Shown in pieces: positions 1 to 9,516 of a DNA stretch of 45,857 nt (position 1 is its first letter; the number at the start of each line of letters is the position of its first letter). Source of the stretch: DYCT01 sp051875715 (GTDB lineage: Bacteria > Bacteroidota > Bacteroidia > Bacteroidales > Bacteroidaceae); assembly GCA_051875715.1 (NCBI GenBank), contig JBJEHD010000063.1, positions 1 through 45,857 of the forward strand, read 5' to 3'. Below the pieces are notes generated by a model. The model saw only the letters and a list, made by a program, of their open reading frames with translations. It did not search any database and was not told where the DNA came from. A program made the position numbers and the translations under genes.

Positions 1-22
1 TACATTAGACACACAGCTGAGT

Positions 23-610
23 CTATTCTGAATTCATCGAACTCACGTTAATTACCTTGTGGAACTCGATGGCACGCTCAATACTGCTGGTTATCACCAT
101 GGCACGAGCCTTGCCACCTATCTTCATATAGATCTTCTTCAGGAAGTGTTCTACAATGATTTCCGCCTTTTTCTCAATGGTTTCCGGCTGACGTTCCACG
201 TATGCACGAATCTTGCCCAAAGCCTTCTTCTTATCGTATTCAGGATCGTCTTCTACAGCCTTGAGTACACTGTAATAAGAAGAGTAAGGGGTATAGTTCT
301 TCAGCACATCAAGGATGAAGCCTTCCTCGATGGCTTGCTTCATCGTATATTCGTGGAAAGGAATGTACAGGGGCTCTTCATTGATGCGTTCCACCTTATC
401 ACCGAACATTTCCAGAGTCTTGTTCTTTGGTGTAGCGGTAAAGGCATAGTAGTTGGCATTCTTTGCCATCTTCCTTCCCTTTATTATTCTATGAATCTTG
501 TCTTCAATGTCCTCTGGTTCGCCATACTGAGCAGGTTCTTCTGCTACCATACCGATTGACGTTTCTTCAGAATGAAGAGGTATGACAGGGTGCATTTCCA
601 GATATTCCAC
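23..610 (-). pseudogene. Fragment of type I restriction enzyme R subunit (HsdR)
   Basis: The 195-codon open frame matches only the middle of HsdR, the ATP-dependent DNA translocase and nuclease subunit of type I restriction systems. The clearest signature is helicase motif III with its context, AFTATPKNKTLEMFG, at about residues 57-71, followed by the start of the second RecA-like domain (GKARAMVITSSIERAIEFHK). HsdR is normally about 1000 residues. Here the N-terminal nuclease domain, the Walker A motif and everything after the first part of RecA domain 2 are missing. The frame opens with GTG inside the arm of a large palindrome (607-670) and ends at TAG near the window edge, where the last eight residues no longer look like HsdR, so a frameshift may lie around 30-50. 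Base composition is visibly lower in GC than the neighbours. I see a decayed or rearranged remnant. A continuation left of the window cannot be excluded. Confidence 0.7.
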
Positions 611-670
611 GCGCCTATGCTCACAAGCCTCTGCAAGTACTTACGGAGGCTCATGAGCATAGGCGCGTGG
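607..670. repeat. 64-nt near-perfect palindrome at the hsdR fragment edge
   Basis: Bases 607-623 and 654-670 are perfect 17-bp inverted copies. The inner part continues to pair (626-631 with 646-651, and AAGTACTT at the centre, 635-642), so almost the whole 64 nt folds back on itself around 638.5. There is no T-run. The left arm lies in the open frame of the hsdR fragment, and the right arm encodes a near-identical short peptide on the other strand. It may be an inversion or fold-back junction, a recombination site or an assembly fold-back. Confidence 0.75.
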
Positions 671-709
671 GCTTGAGAGCATATCCCCCTCAAAAACTCC
701 TCCTCCCCT

Positions 710-1666
710 CTACTCCGCCACATTGTTGACGGGTGAGCCGGCGAGGAAGGCGCGGAGGTTGGACAATGCCGTGTCCATCAGGCGGCGGCGGGCAGCCAGC
801 GTGGCCCAGGCGATGTGGGGCGTGATGTGGCAGCGAGGGGCAGACAGCAGCGGATTGTCGGCCTGGGGTGGCTCGGACGAAAGCACATCAAGCCCAGCTC
901 CGGCCAAACGACCCTGGCGGAGCGCATCGGCCAGGGCCTGTTCGTCGACCAACGGACCACGACCCGTATTGATGAGGTAGGCCGTGGGCTTCATCAGGGC
1001 CAGGCGACGGGCGTCCACAAGGTGGAAGGTCTGCGGCGTGAGCGGACAGTGCAGGCTGACCACGTCCGACGTGCGGAAAAGGTCGTCCAGCGCACAGGAT
1101 TCAATGCCGGGAGGCAACTGGTCGGGCGACTTCGAGGTGAAGGCATGCACCTTCATGCCGAAAGCCAGGGCCAGACGCGCGGTGGCCATGCCCGTATGGC
1201 CGAGGCCGACAAGGCCCATCGTCAGCCCGGACAACTCAACAAGCGGGGTGTCCCAATAGGAGAAGTCGCGGCAACGCGTCCAGTCGCCACGGCGCACTTC
1301 GGCGGCGTAGTGTTCCACCCGGTTGGTATGGGCCAGCAAATGGGCGAACGCCATCTGGGCCACCGACGCGGTGCTGTAGGCAGGGATGTTGGTCAGCACG
1401 ATGCCGCGCCGGCGGCAGGCGTCGACGTCGACCACGTTGTAGCCCGTGGCCAATACGCCGATGTAGCGCAGGGCGGGCAGGGCCTCGATGTGTTCAGCCC
1501 GGATGACGGTCTTGTTGGTCAGCAGCACCTCGGCGCCGGCGGCGCGCTCCATCAGTTGGTCGGGAGCAGTGCGCTCGTAGATGATGGTCGGGCCCAGGCT
1601 TTCCAGCCCTTCCCACGACAAATCGCCGGGATTCATCGCATAGCCGTCTAATACTACTATCTTCAT
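710..1666 (-). CDS. D-2-hydroxyacid dehydrogenase (hydroxypyruvate/glycerate type)
   Basis: A 318-residue NAD(P)-dependent D-2-hydroxyacid dehydrogenase. The Rossmann fingerprint GLGHTG is at 154-159. The catalytic Arg lies in NTGRG (R236), the Glu in LSSEPP (E265) and the His in TPHIAWA (H284). Length and order (catalytic halves flanking the nucleotide-binding domain) are normal. The start was set at 1666, where MKIVVLDGYA begins the family's first beta strand. An upstream ATG at 1780 would add 38 low-complexity residues. It lies 120 bp downstream of glyA on the same strand, so a role on hydroxypyruvate/glycerate next to serine metabolism fits. The substrate is inferred from the neighbour and closest subfamily, not shown; lactate or another 2-oxoacid is possible. 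Confidence 0.85.
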   Translation of the reverse strand: MKIVVLDGYAMNPGDLSWEGLESLGPTIIYERTAPDQLMERAAGAEVLLTNKTVIRAEHIEALPALRYIGVLATGYNVVDVDACRRRGIVLTNIPAYSTASVAQMAFAHLLAHTNRVEHYAAEVRRGDWTRCRDFSYWDTPLVELSGLTMGLVGLGHTGMATARLALAFGMKVHAFTSKSPDQLPPGIESCALDDLFRTSDVVSLHCPLTPQTFHLVDARRLALMKPTAYLINTGRGPLVDEQALADALRQGRLAGAGLDVLSSEPPQADNPLLSAPRCHITPHIAWATLAARRRLMDTALSNLRAFLAGSPVNNVAE

Positions 1667-1786
1667 GGGGGTTCTCTTTTTTCTTTGGTTTCTCCTCCCG
1701 ATGCAGGCAAGGCAGGGCAGCCCGCACATGCGCCGAGCGTTGCCCTGCCCTGCCCTATCGGCACCGACCGAAGTCGGCATCAGGTG

Positions 1787-3067
<1,281 letters not shown>

Positions 3068-3111
3068 TTCTCTACTGGATGAATAAAGTTTTGGATTATA
3101 TAGGTCGGGGA

Positions 3112-3119
3112 CAAATGTA
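3112..3119 (-). promoter_or_regulatory. Bacteroidetes -7 box for glyA
   Basis: Read on the minus strand the sequence is TACATTTG, a full match to TAnnTTTG, 45 nt before the glyA ATG. No clear -33 TTTG was seen at the expected distance. Confidence 0.6.
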
Positions 3120-3224
3120 GGCAAAATAAGCGAACGGCACACGGAAAGCCGGAAAAACTTTCGGCGATGGAAGTTTTTCAGTAGAAAAAATCCAGAAAAG
3201 ATGCAGGGAATCCGCAATTAACCC

Positions 3225-3232
3225 TATATTTG
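3225..3232 (+). promoter_or_regulatory. Bacteroidetes -7 box for the lipoprotein-rsmG-gcvP operon
   Basis: TATATTTG fits TAnnTTTG exactly. It excludes the GTG at 3232 as a start for the next gene and points to the ATG at 3274. The box lies about 105 bp from the divergent glyA box. Confidence 0.65.
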
Positions 3233-3273
3233 TGGGACGGAAAACAACGGCCGAAGCCGTATTTAATGGCAAA

Positions 3274-4116
3274 ATGATTATGAGACATCCACACCTGACC
3301 GCCCTGTCGGCCTGCGCACTGCTGGTGCTGACGGCCGCCTGCAGCCACAAGCCCGACACGCCGCGACCCTACGGCGGACTGGCCTTCGACACCCTGAGCA
3401 CCGTTTCCGACACACCCCTGGCTGCCGCCGACGAGGCATCGCCCGCCTGCCATCTGGAGGTGGAACTGATTTGCCCGGCCCGGACAGACAGCAGCCTGCT
3501 GGCCCGGAACGTACGCCGCGAGGTGCTGGCCTTCAGCCTGGGCGAAGCCTATGCCGACCGCCCGGCCGACGAGGCACTCGGACGCTATGCGAAAGACTAT
3601 GCCGACGAATACCGGCGCGACCTGCTGCCCCTGTACGAAGAGAACAAGGCACGCAACGAGGCGGAAAACGACGCCGAAGCCTGGTTCGCCTACACCCAGG
3701 AACTCCGCGCGAAACCCTTGTGCGACAACCCGCAATGCCTGGTCTACCGGGTGGACAAGCACGAATACCGAGGAGGCGCACACGGCATGTACAGCATCCA
3801 CTACCTCAACTTCGACGCCACCGACGGCCGACGGCTGGCTCTGGGCGATGTGTTCCGCCCCGACACCGAGGGCGCACTGACCGAGCGGCTGCTGCAACGC
3901 CTGATGGAAAAAAGTGGATGCCGCACCACCGACGAACTGGAGGAACAAGGACTGCTGATGGGAACAGACCTGTACGTCAGCCCCAACTTCCGGCTGGGCG
4001 CCGACAGCATCTATTTTTTATATAATGTATACGAAATCGCCCCGTACAGCACGGGAGCCATCGAACTGGCCCTGGCGCGCACGGAGGTGGCCGACCTGAC
4101 GAAAGACGGCGAATGA
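3274..4116 (+). CDS. DUF3298-domain lipoprotein
   Basis: A 280-residue exported lipoprotein. The N-terminus has a short basic region and hydrophobic core, then a lipobox LTAAC, so it is probably anchored in the envelope. The C-terminal half resembles DUF3298 (as in RsiV-like proteins): YRGGAHGMYS followed by NFDATDGRRLALGDVF and, at the end, a beta-rich NVYEIAPYSTG segment. The middle part is Glu/Arg-rich and probably helical. Start chosen downstream of the promoter at 3225-3232; the ATG two codons later (3280) is equally possible. Its TGA overlaps the ATG of rsmG (ATGA), so the two are likely co-translated. No function is assigned; some DUF3298 proteins bind lysozyme or act as anti-sigma factors, but no sigma-interacting part is seen here. 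Confidence 0.8.
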   Translation: MIMRHPHLTALSACALLVLTAACSHKPDTPRPYGGLAFDTLSTVSDTPLAAADEASPACHLEVELICPARTDSSLLARNVRREVLAFSLGEAYADRPADEALGRYAKDYADEYRRDLLPLYEENKARNEAENDAEAWFAYTQELRAKPLCDNPQCLVYRVDKHEYRGGAHGMYSIHYLNFDATDGRRLALGDVFRPDTEGALTERLLQRLMEKSGCRTTDELEEQGLLMGTDLYVSPNFRLGADSIYFLYNVYEIAPYSTGAIELALARTEVADLTKDGE

Positions 4117-4757
4117 CCCCCGAAGAAAATAACATGGAACAGATACTGCACTACTTCCCCCACCTGACCGAAAAGCAACGGACGCAACTGGCCGCCCTCT
4201 ACGACCTCTATACCGACTGGAACGCCAAAATCAACGTCATCTCGCGGAAGGACATCGAGAACCTCTACGAACACCACGTGCTCCACTCGATGGGCATCGC
4301 CAAGGTGTTCCAGTTCAAACCCGGCACACGCCTCATGGACCTGGGAACGGGCGGAGGATTCCCCGGCATCCCCCTGGCCATCCTCTTCCCCGAATGCGAC
4401 TTCCTCCTGGTGGACAGCATTGGCAAGAAAGTGCGCGTGGCCCAAGAAGTGGCAAACGCCATCGGACTGGAAAACGTACGCTTCCAGCACGCCCGAGCCG
4501 AAGAAATCAAAGAACGATTCCACTTCGTGCTGAACCGGGCCGTGATGCCCGTACCCGACCTGCTCGGCATCTGCCGGCGCCTCATCGACAAGGAACAACG
4601 AAATTCCGTGCCCAACGGACTCGTCTGCCTGAAGGGAGGCGAACTGGCACACGAACTGCAACAGGTGCGCCACATCGCCGAAGAAACCCCGCTCAGCACC
4701 TATTTCGACGAAGAGTTTTTCAAGACCAAGAAAGTGGTCTACATCCCTATCGCCTAA
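4113..4757 (+). CDS. rsmG: 16S rRNA (guanine-527-N7)-methyltransferase
   Basis: RsmG (GidB) methylates G527 of 16S rRNA using S-adenosylmethionine. The SAM-binding loop is DLGTGGGFPG at residues 76-85; the N-terminal INVISRKDIENLYEHHVLHS is the usual RsmG lead-in. At 214 residues it is full length. The ATG at 4113 overlaps the upstream stop by 4 nt; a second ATG at 4134 (MEQILHYF) is a plausible alternative start. An 18-nt gap leads to the next gene. In other bacteria loss of RsmG gives low-level streptomycin resistance; here it is simply a housekeeping gene inside an operon. Confidence 0.96.
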   Translation: MTPEENNMEQILHYFPHLTEKQRTQLAALYDLYTDWNAKINVISRKDIENLYEHHVLHSMGIAKVFQFKPGTRLMDLGTGGGFPGIPLAILFPECDFLLVDSIGKKVRVAQEVANAIGLENVRFQHARAEEIKERFHFVLNRAVMPVPDLLGICRRLIDKEQRNSVPNGLVCLKGGELAHELQQVRHIAEETPLSTYFDEEFFKTKKVVYIPIA

Positions 4758-4775
4758 AAGAAAACTGACATACCC

Positions 4776-5414
4776 ATGAAAATCAAACGATTTGAATTCA
4801 ACATGTTCCCGGTGAACTGCTACGTCCTCTCGGACGAGACGCGCGAAGCCGTCGTCATCGACCCGGGATGCTACACCGATGCCGAACGGCAGACCCTGCA
4901 CGACTACATCGACCGCAACGGGCTGACGCTCAAACACCTGATATGCACCCACCTGCACCTCGACCACATCTTCGGAAGCGACTACGTGGCCCGGACCTAC
5001 GGACTGAAACTCGAAGCCAACCAGGCCGACGAGTTCCTGCTGGAAAAAGCACCCCAGCACTCGCGTATGTTCGGACTGGAATGGAAAGGGACACCCGCCC
5101 CGGTGGGACAATACCTGCACGACGGCGACACCGTCACGTTCGGACACACCCGGCTGGAGGCCATCCACGTGCCCGGACACTCGCCCGGAAGCCTCGTGTT
5201 CCACTGTCCGGAAGAGAAATGCATCTTCTCGGGCGACGTGCTCTTCCAAGGCAGCATCGGGCGGGCCGACCTGGCCGGAGGAAACTTCGACGAACTGCGC
5301 GACAGCATCTGCAGCCGCCTGTTCTGCCTGCCCGACGACACCGTGGTATACCCCGGACACGGAGCAGCCACCAGCATCGGTGCCGAAAAGCGCGACAACC
5401 CATTTTTCCGATAA
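4776..5414 (+). CDS. Metallo-beta-lactamase-fold hydrolase (glyoxalase II-like)
   Basis: A 212-residue MBL-fold protein. The zinc-binding THLHLDH motif is at 58-64. The second-site His is in HVPGHSPGSL, the bridging Asp in FSGDVLFQGSIGRADL, and the last His in VYPGHGAATSIG. The short length, without the C-terminal helical domain of true GloB, puts it in the small YcbL/GloB-like group, which hydrolyse thioesters such as S-lactoylglutathione analogues. The exact substrate is unknown, and Bacteroidales generally lack glutathione. It sits between rsmG (18 nt) and gcvP (31 nt) on the same transcript. Confidence 0.85.
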   Translation: MKIKRFEFNMFPVNCYVLSDETREAVVIDPGCYTDAERQTLHDYIDRNGLTLKHLICTHLHLDHIFGSDYVARTYGLKLEANQADEFLLEKAPQHSRMFGLEWKGTPAPVGQYLHDGDTVTFGHTRLEAIHVPGHSPGSLVFHCPEEKCIFSGDVLFQGSIGRADLAGGNFDELRDSICSRLFCLPDDTVVYPGHGAATSIGAEKRDNPFFR

Positions 5415-5445
5415 GCATACAACCCATTATATGAACCATCAACCT

Positions 5446-8295
5446 ATGAAAACAGATTTATTGCCCCATCGGCACATCGGCATCTCCGAACAAGACCTGC
5501 CCCACATGCTCGAGAAGATAGGCGTCGGCAGCCTCGACGAGCTGATAGACCAAACCATCCCGGCAAACATCCGCCTGAAAGCACCGCTCGACCTGCCCGC
5601 ACCGATGACAGAACGGGCCTACGCTGAACACATCGCCTCGCTGGCCGCACGCAACCGCCTGTTCACCTCGTATATCGGCTGCGGATGGTACGACACCGTC
5701 ACGCCCGCCGTCATCCAACGAAACGTGTTCGAAAACCCCGTGTGGTACACCTCGTATACACCCTACCAGACCGAAGTGTCGCAAGGCCGACTCGAAGCCC
5801 TGATGAACTTCCAGACCGTCGTCACCGACCTCACGGCCATGCCCCTGGCCAACTGTTCGTTGCTGGATGAAGCCACAGCCGCCGCCGAAGCCGCCACGAT
5901 GATGTTCGCCCTGCGCACACGCGCCCAGCAGAAAGCCGGCGCAAACGTGCTCTTCGTCGATGAAAACACCTTCGCCCACAATCTGGCCGTCATCCACACA
6001 CGGGCCATCCCGCAAGGCATCGTCGTCAAGACAGGCTCGTACCGCGACGTCGAACTCACCCCCGACGTGTTCGGCTGCATCGTGCAATACCCCAACGCAA
6101 GCGGAAGCGTGGAGGACTACCGCGCCTTCGTCGAGAAAGCACACGAAGCCGGATGCAAAGTGGCTGTCGATGCCGACATCCTGAGCCTCGTCCTGCTCAC
6201 CCCTCCGGGCGAATGGGGCGCCGACATCGTGTTCGGCACCACGCAACGCCTGGGTACGCCGATGTTCTACGGCGGACCGTCGGCCGCCTATTTCGCCACA
6301 CGCGAAGAATACAAACGGCAGATGCCCGGACGCATCATCGGATGGTCGAAAGACAAATACGGCAAACTGTGCTACCGCATGGCCTTGCAAACACGCGAGC
6401 AACACATCAAACGCGAAAAGGCCACCTCGAACATCTGCACCGCTCAGGCCCTGCTGGCCACGATGGTCGGCTTCTATGCCGCCTACCACGGTGCCGAAGG
6501 CCTCACCACCATTGCCCGGCGCATCCACTCGCTGACCTGCATGGTCGAAAAAGCCGTGACGGACCTGGGATACACGCAACAGAACGCCTCGTTCTTCGAC
6601 ACGCTGCGCTTCCGCCTGCCCGACCGCGTGTCCGCCCAGCAGATACGGACCATCGCCCTCAGCAAGGAAGTGAACCTGCGCTACTACGTGAACGGCGACG
6701 TGGGACTGAGCATCGACGAAACCACCGACCTGCACGACGTGGCCGTGCTGGTGAGCATCTTCGGCATCGCCGCCGAAAAGAACGTGCCCGAAACGGGCGA
6801 ACCGGACGAAGCATGCCGCCTGCCCGAAGAACTGCGACGCACATCGGCATTCCTGACGCACGAGGTGTTCCGCCGCTACCACACCGAAACGGAGATGATG
6901 CGCTACATCAAACGGCTGGACCGCAAAGACATCTCGCTGACCCACTCGATGATTTCGCTGGGCTCGTGCACCATGAAGCTGAACGCCGCCGCCGAGATGC
7001 TGCCCCTGAGCCGGCCGGAATTCCTCAACCTGCACCCACTGGTGCCTGAAGAACAAGCCGAAGGATATCGGACACTCATCCACAACCTCAGCGAACAACT
7101 GAAGACCATCACCGGACTGGCCGGCGTCACCCTCCAACCCAACTCGGGGGCCGCAGGCGAATACACCGGACTGCGCATCATCCGCGCCTACCTGGAAAGC
7201 ATCGGCGAAGGACACCGAAACAAGGTGCTCATCCCCGCCTCGGCACACGGGACGAACCCCGCCTCGGCCGTACAGGCCGGCTACGAAACCGTGACCTGCG
7301 CCTGCGACGAGAAAGGAAACGTAGACATGGCCGACCTGCGGGCCAAAGCCGAAGCCAACAAAGACCAACTGGCGGCCTTGATGATTACCTACCCTTCGAC
7401 CCACGGCATCTTCGAAACGGACATCGTGGAAATCTGCCACATCATCCACGACTGCGGAGCACAAGTCTACATGGACGGAGCAAACATGAACGCCCAGGTG
7501 GGCCTCACCAACCCTGGCACCATCGGGGCCGACGTGTGCCACCTCAACCTGCACAAGACGTTCGCCTGCCCGCATGGCGGAGGCGGACCGGGCGTCGGAC
7601 CGGTATGCGTGGCCCAACACCTGCTGCCCTTCCTGCCCGTGCATCCGATTTTCGGCAGTGCACTCAACACCGTGTCCGCTGCACCCTTCGGCAGCGCCGG
7701 CATCCTGCCCATCACCTACGGCTACATCTGCATGATGGGGACGGAAGGACTGACACAGGCCACCAAGACGGCCATCCTCAACGCCAACTACCTGGCAGCC
7801 TGCCTGGCCGACACCTACGGAGTGGTCTACCGCGGACACGCAGGACACGTCGGACACGAACTGATTCTGGAATGTCGGAAACTGCACGAGGAGACGGGCA
7901 TCAGCGAAAACGACATCGCCAAGCGACTGATGGACTACGGCTATCATGCCCCCACGCTTTCGTTCCCCGTACACGGCACGCTGATGGTCGAACCGACCGA
8001 AAGCGAGAGCCTGGAGGAACTGGACCGTTTCGTCCGCGTAATGCAGACCATCTACCAGGAAATACAAGAGGTGAAGAACGGCGAAGCCGACCCGGCCGAC
8101 AACGTGCTGGTGAACGCGCCGCATCCGGAGTACGAGATGGTGGCCGACGAATGGACGCACGCCTACTCGCGCCAGAAGGCGGCCTACCCGATTGAGGACG
8201 TCCGCGAGAACAAGTTCTGGACGAACGTGGCCCGCGTGGACAACACACTGGGCGACCGCAAACTGCTGCCCACACGCTACGATACCTTCGAATAG
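5446..8295 (+). CDS. gcvP: Glycine dehydrogenase (decarboxylating), P protein
   Basis: The P protein of the glycine cleavage system decarboxylates glycine and passes the aminomethyl group to the lipoyl H protein. This is the single-chain form, 949 residues, with both halves fused. The PLP lysine is K704 in NLHKTFACPHGGGGPG, preceded by MDGANMNAQVG. The N-terminal half has HRHIGISEQDL at its start and SLLDEATAAAEA. The start was set at 5446 (MKTDLLPHRHIG), matching the family; an in-frame ATG at 5431 is an alternative. The T, H and L proteins are not in this window, so the system is split in this genome. It is the last gene of the operon that starts at 3274 and is followed at once by a strong hairpin. 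Confidence 0.97.
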   Translation: MKTDLLPHRHIGISEQDLPHMLEKIGVGSLDELIDQTIPANIRLKAPLDLPAPMTERAYAEHIASLAARNRLFTSYIGCGWYDTVTPAVIQRNVFENPVWYTSYTPYQTEVSQGRLEALMNFQTVVTDLTAMPLANCSLLDEATAAAEAATMMFALRTRAQQKAGANVLFVDENTFAHNLAVIHTRAIPQGIVVKTGSYRDVELTPDVFGCIVQYPNASGSVEDYRAFVEKAHEAGCKVAVDADILSLVLLTPPGEWGADIVFGTTQRLGTPMFYGGPSAAYFATREEYKRQMPGRIIGWSKDKYGKLCYRMALQTREQHIKREKATSNICTAQALLATMVGFYAAYHGAEGLTTIARRIHSLTCMVEKAVTDLGYTQQNASFFDTLRFRLPDRVSAQQIRTIALSKEVNLRYYVNGDVGLSIDETTDLHDVAVLVSIFGIAAEKNVPETGEPDEACRLPEELRRTSAFLTHEVFRRYHTETEMMRYIKRLDRKDISLTHSMISLGSCTMKLNAAAEMLPLSRPEFLNLHPLVPEEQAEGYRTLIHNLSEQLKTITGLAGVTLQPNSGAAGEYTGLRIIRAYLESIGEGHRNKVLIPASAHGTNPASAVQAGYETVTCACDEKGNVDMADLRAKAEANKDQLAALMITYPSTHGIFETDIVEICHIIHDCGAQVYMDGANMNAQVGLTNPGTIGADVCHLNLHKTFACPHGGGGPGVGPVCVAQHLLPFLPVHPIFGSALNTVSAAPFGSAGILPITYGYICMMGTEGLTQATKTAILNANYLAACLADTYGVVYRGHAGHVGHELILECRKLHEETGISENDIAKRLMDYGYHAPTLSFPVHGTLMVEPTESESLEELDRFVRVMQTIYQEIQEVKNGEADPADNVLVNAPHPEYEMVADEWTHAYSRQKAAYPIEDVRENKFWTNVARVDNTLGDRKLLPTRYDTFE

Positions 8296-8315
8296 CGCAA
8301 CGACACTGAAACAAT

Positions 8316-8359
8316 GACAAACGCCCCTGCTACAGCGATGTGCGGCAGGGGCGTTTGTC
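8316..8359. terminator. Bidirectional terminator between gcvP and the CapA-like gene
   Basis: Perfect 15-bp stem (8316-8330 with 8345-8359), 14-nt loop, then GTTTTTAT on the plus side. The convergent gene ends lie 20 and 25 nt away, so it can serve both. The stem core ACGCCCCTGC recurs in the terminator at 37085. Confidence 0.85.
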
Positions 8360-8384
8360 GTTTTTATCCCAAAGGTCCTGTAGA

Positions 8385-9497
8385 TTATTTCGCCATCTCA
8401 TACTCCTCGACCCCCACGTTGTGACGGTCGAACAAAGCACGGGCGTCGTCGACGAAGCGGTGCATGCGGGCCCGCTCGTTCGGGTTGAGCAACGAATGGT
8501 CCACGTTGACAGGATAGAGCACATGGCTTCGCCGCCCACTGAGGGCGGGGCGCGACGTCCACACCAGGCAATAGCGACATTCGGCCAACCGGACGATGCG
8601 TCCGTGGCGTTTCAGTTCCAACTTCACCCACGCGCCGCCGTCGGTCTGCGGAGCAGACATGTTGGAGAGGCAGTTGCCCAACGAATAGACCACCACGTGG
8701 CGGTCGGGCACACGGCTGTCGGGGCGCACCTCCATGGGCTGCACCACGTGCGGATGCCCTCCTATCACGTGCGTCACGCCCTGGGCCAGCATCCAGTCAG
8801 CCAGTTCGCGCTGGGAGGCATCTGGCATCGACCGGTATTCCGTGCCCCAATGGACGCAGGCGATGATGGCGTCGGGCTTCATCCGCCGGGCTTCGAGGAT
8901 GTCCTTCGCCATCTGCTCGCGGTCGATGTAGTTGACCACGTTGGGGGCTTGCACGGCGATGCCGTTGGTGCCGTACGTATAGCACAGGAGGGCTATCACG
9001 AAGCCGTTTTTCTCGATGCGCAGGGGATAACGCCTTGCCCGTTCGTCGGGGGTGAGATACGTTCCCACGTGAGCCACCCGCATGGAGTCGAGCACCCGGA
9101 TGGTGCGCTCCAAGCCTTGCCGGCCCCGGTCGAGGCAATGGTTGTTGGCCGTCAGGAGCACATCGAACCCGGCCTCGCGGATGGCCTCGGCATAAGCGTC
9201 GGGGGCGCTGAAGGCGGGATAACCGGCATAGGGCGGTCCGCCCAGAGTCACCTCCAGGTTACCGATGGCCACGTCGGCCCGGCCGATTTCGTCCTGCACG
9301 TGGCGAAAACATTCGGCATAATCGTAGCCATCGGCCGTACGGGCGGCATCGAGTTGCGCCTGATGCTGCATAAGGTCGCCAGCAAAGAGCAACGTCAACC
9401 TCTCCTGGGCATACGACGAACGCCCCCCGAGGCCTGCACACAAGAGCAGACCGAGCAGGGCCTTGGATCGAAAGCCGGAAGAAATGAATGGCCACAT
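8385..9497 (-). CDS. CapA-family metallophosphoesterase-like exported protein
   Basis: A 370-residue CapA/PgsA-like protein. A signal peptide (basic start, hydrophobic stretch to about residue 30, cleavage near SSYAQE) precedes the domain. Hallmarks are FAGDLMQH (GD at 40-41), GNLEVTL, ANNHCLDRG (118-125), VHWGTEY and GGHPHVVQPME (246-256), all of them metal-binding loops in the CapA fold. The family name comes from poly-gamma-glutamate capsule synthesis in Bacillus, but most Bacteroidales copies stand alone without capB/capC, as here. It starts 19 nt after the folD stop and is probably co-transcribed. The role is unknown; cell-surface phosphoesterase activity is an inference. Confidence 0.85.
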   Translation of the reverse strand: MWPFISSGFRSKALLGLLLCAGLGGRSSYAQERLTLLFAGDLMQHQAQLDAARTADGYDYAECFRHVQDEIGRADVAIGNLEVTLGGPPYAGYPAFSAPDAYAEAIREAGFDVLLTANNHCLDRGRQGLERTIRVLDSMRVAHVGTYLTPDERARRYPLRIEKNGFVIALLCYTYGTNGIAVQAPNVVNYIDREQMAKDILEARRMKPDAIIACVHWGTEYRSMPDASQRELADWMLAQGVTHVIGGHPHVVQPMEVRPDSRVPDRHVVVYSLGNCLSNMSAPQTDGGAWVKLELKRHGRIVRLAECRYCLVWTSRPALSGRRSHVLYPVNVDHSLLNPNERARMHRFVDDARALFDRHNVGVEEYEMAK

Positions 9498-9516
9498 GGG
9501 GCAGAAGCGCCGGAGG

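Noticed and set aside
1711..1754. Hairpin between glyA and the hydroxyacid dehydrogenase as a terminator
   Set aside because: The 10-bp stem (1711-1720 with 1745-1754) has no T-run on the minus strand, so it is at most a weak pause or processing site; the genes may still be co-transcribed.
5458..8160. A 900-codon open frame antisense to gcvP (similar long ones are antisense to rel at 20398-22584, uvrA at 14723-16666, purA at 35450-37267)
   Set aside because: The sense frames encode well-known complete enzymes. GC-rich codon use that avoids TTA, CTA and TCA removes stops from the opposite frame. The antisense products are rich in His, Val and Gly without recognisable domains.
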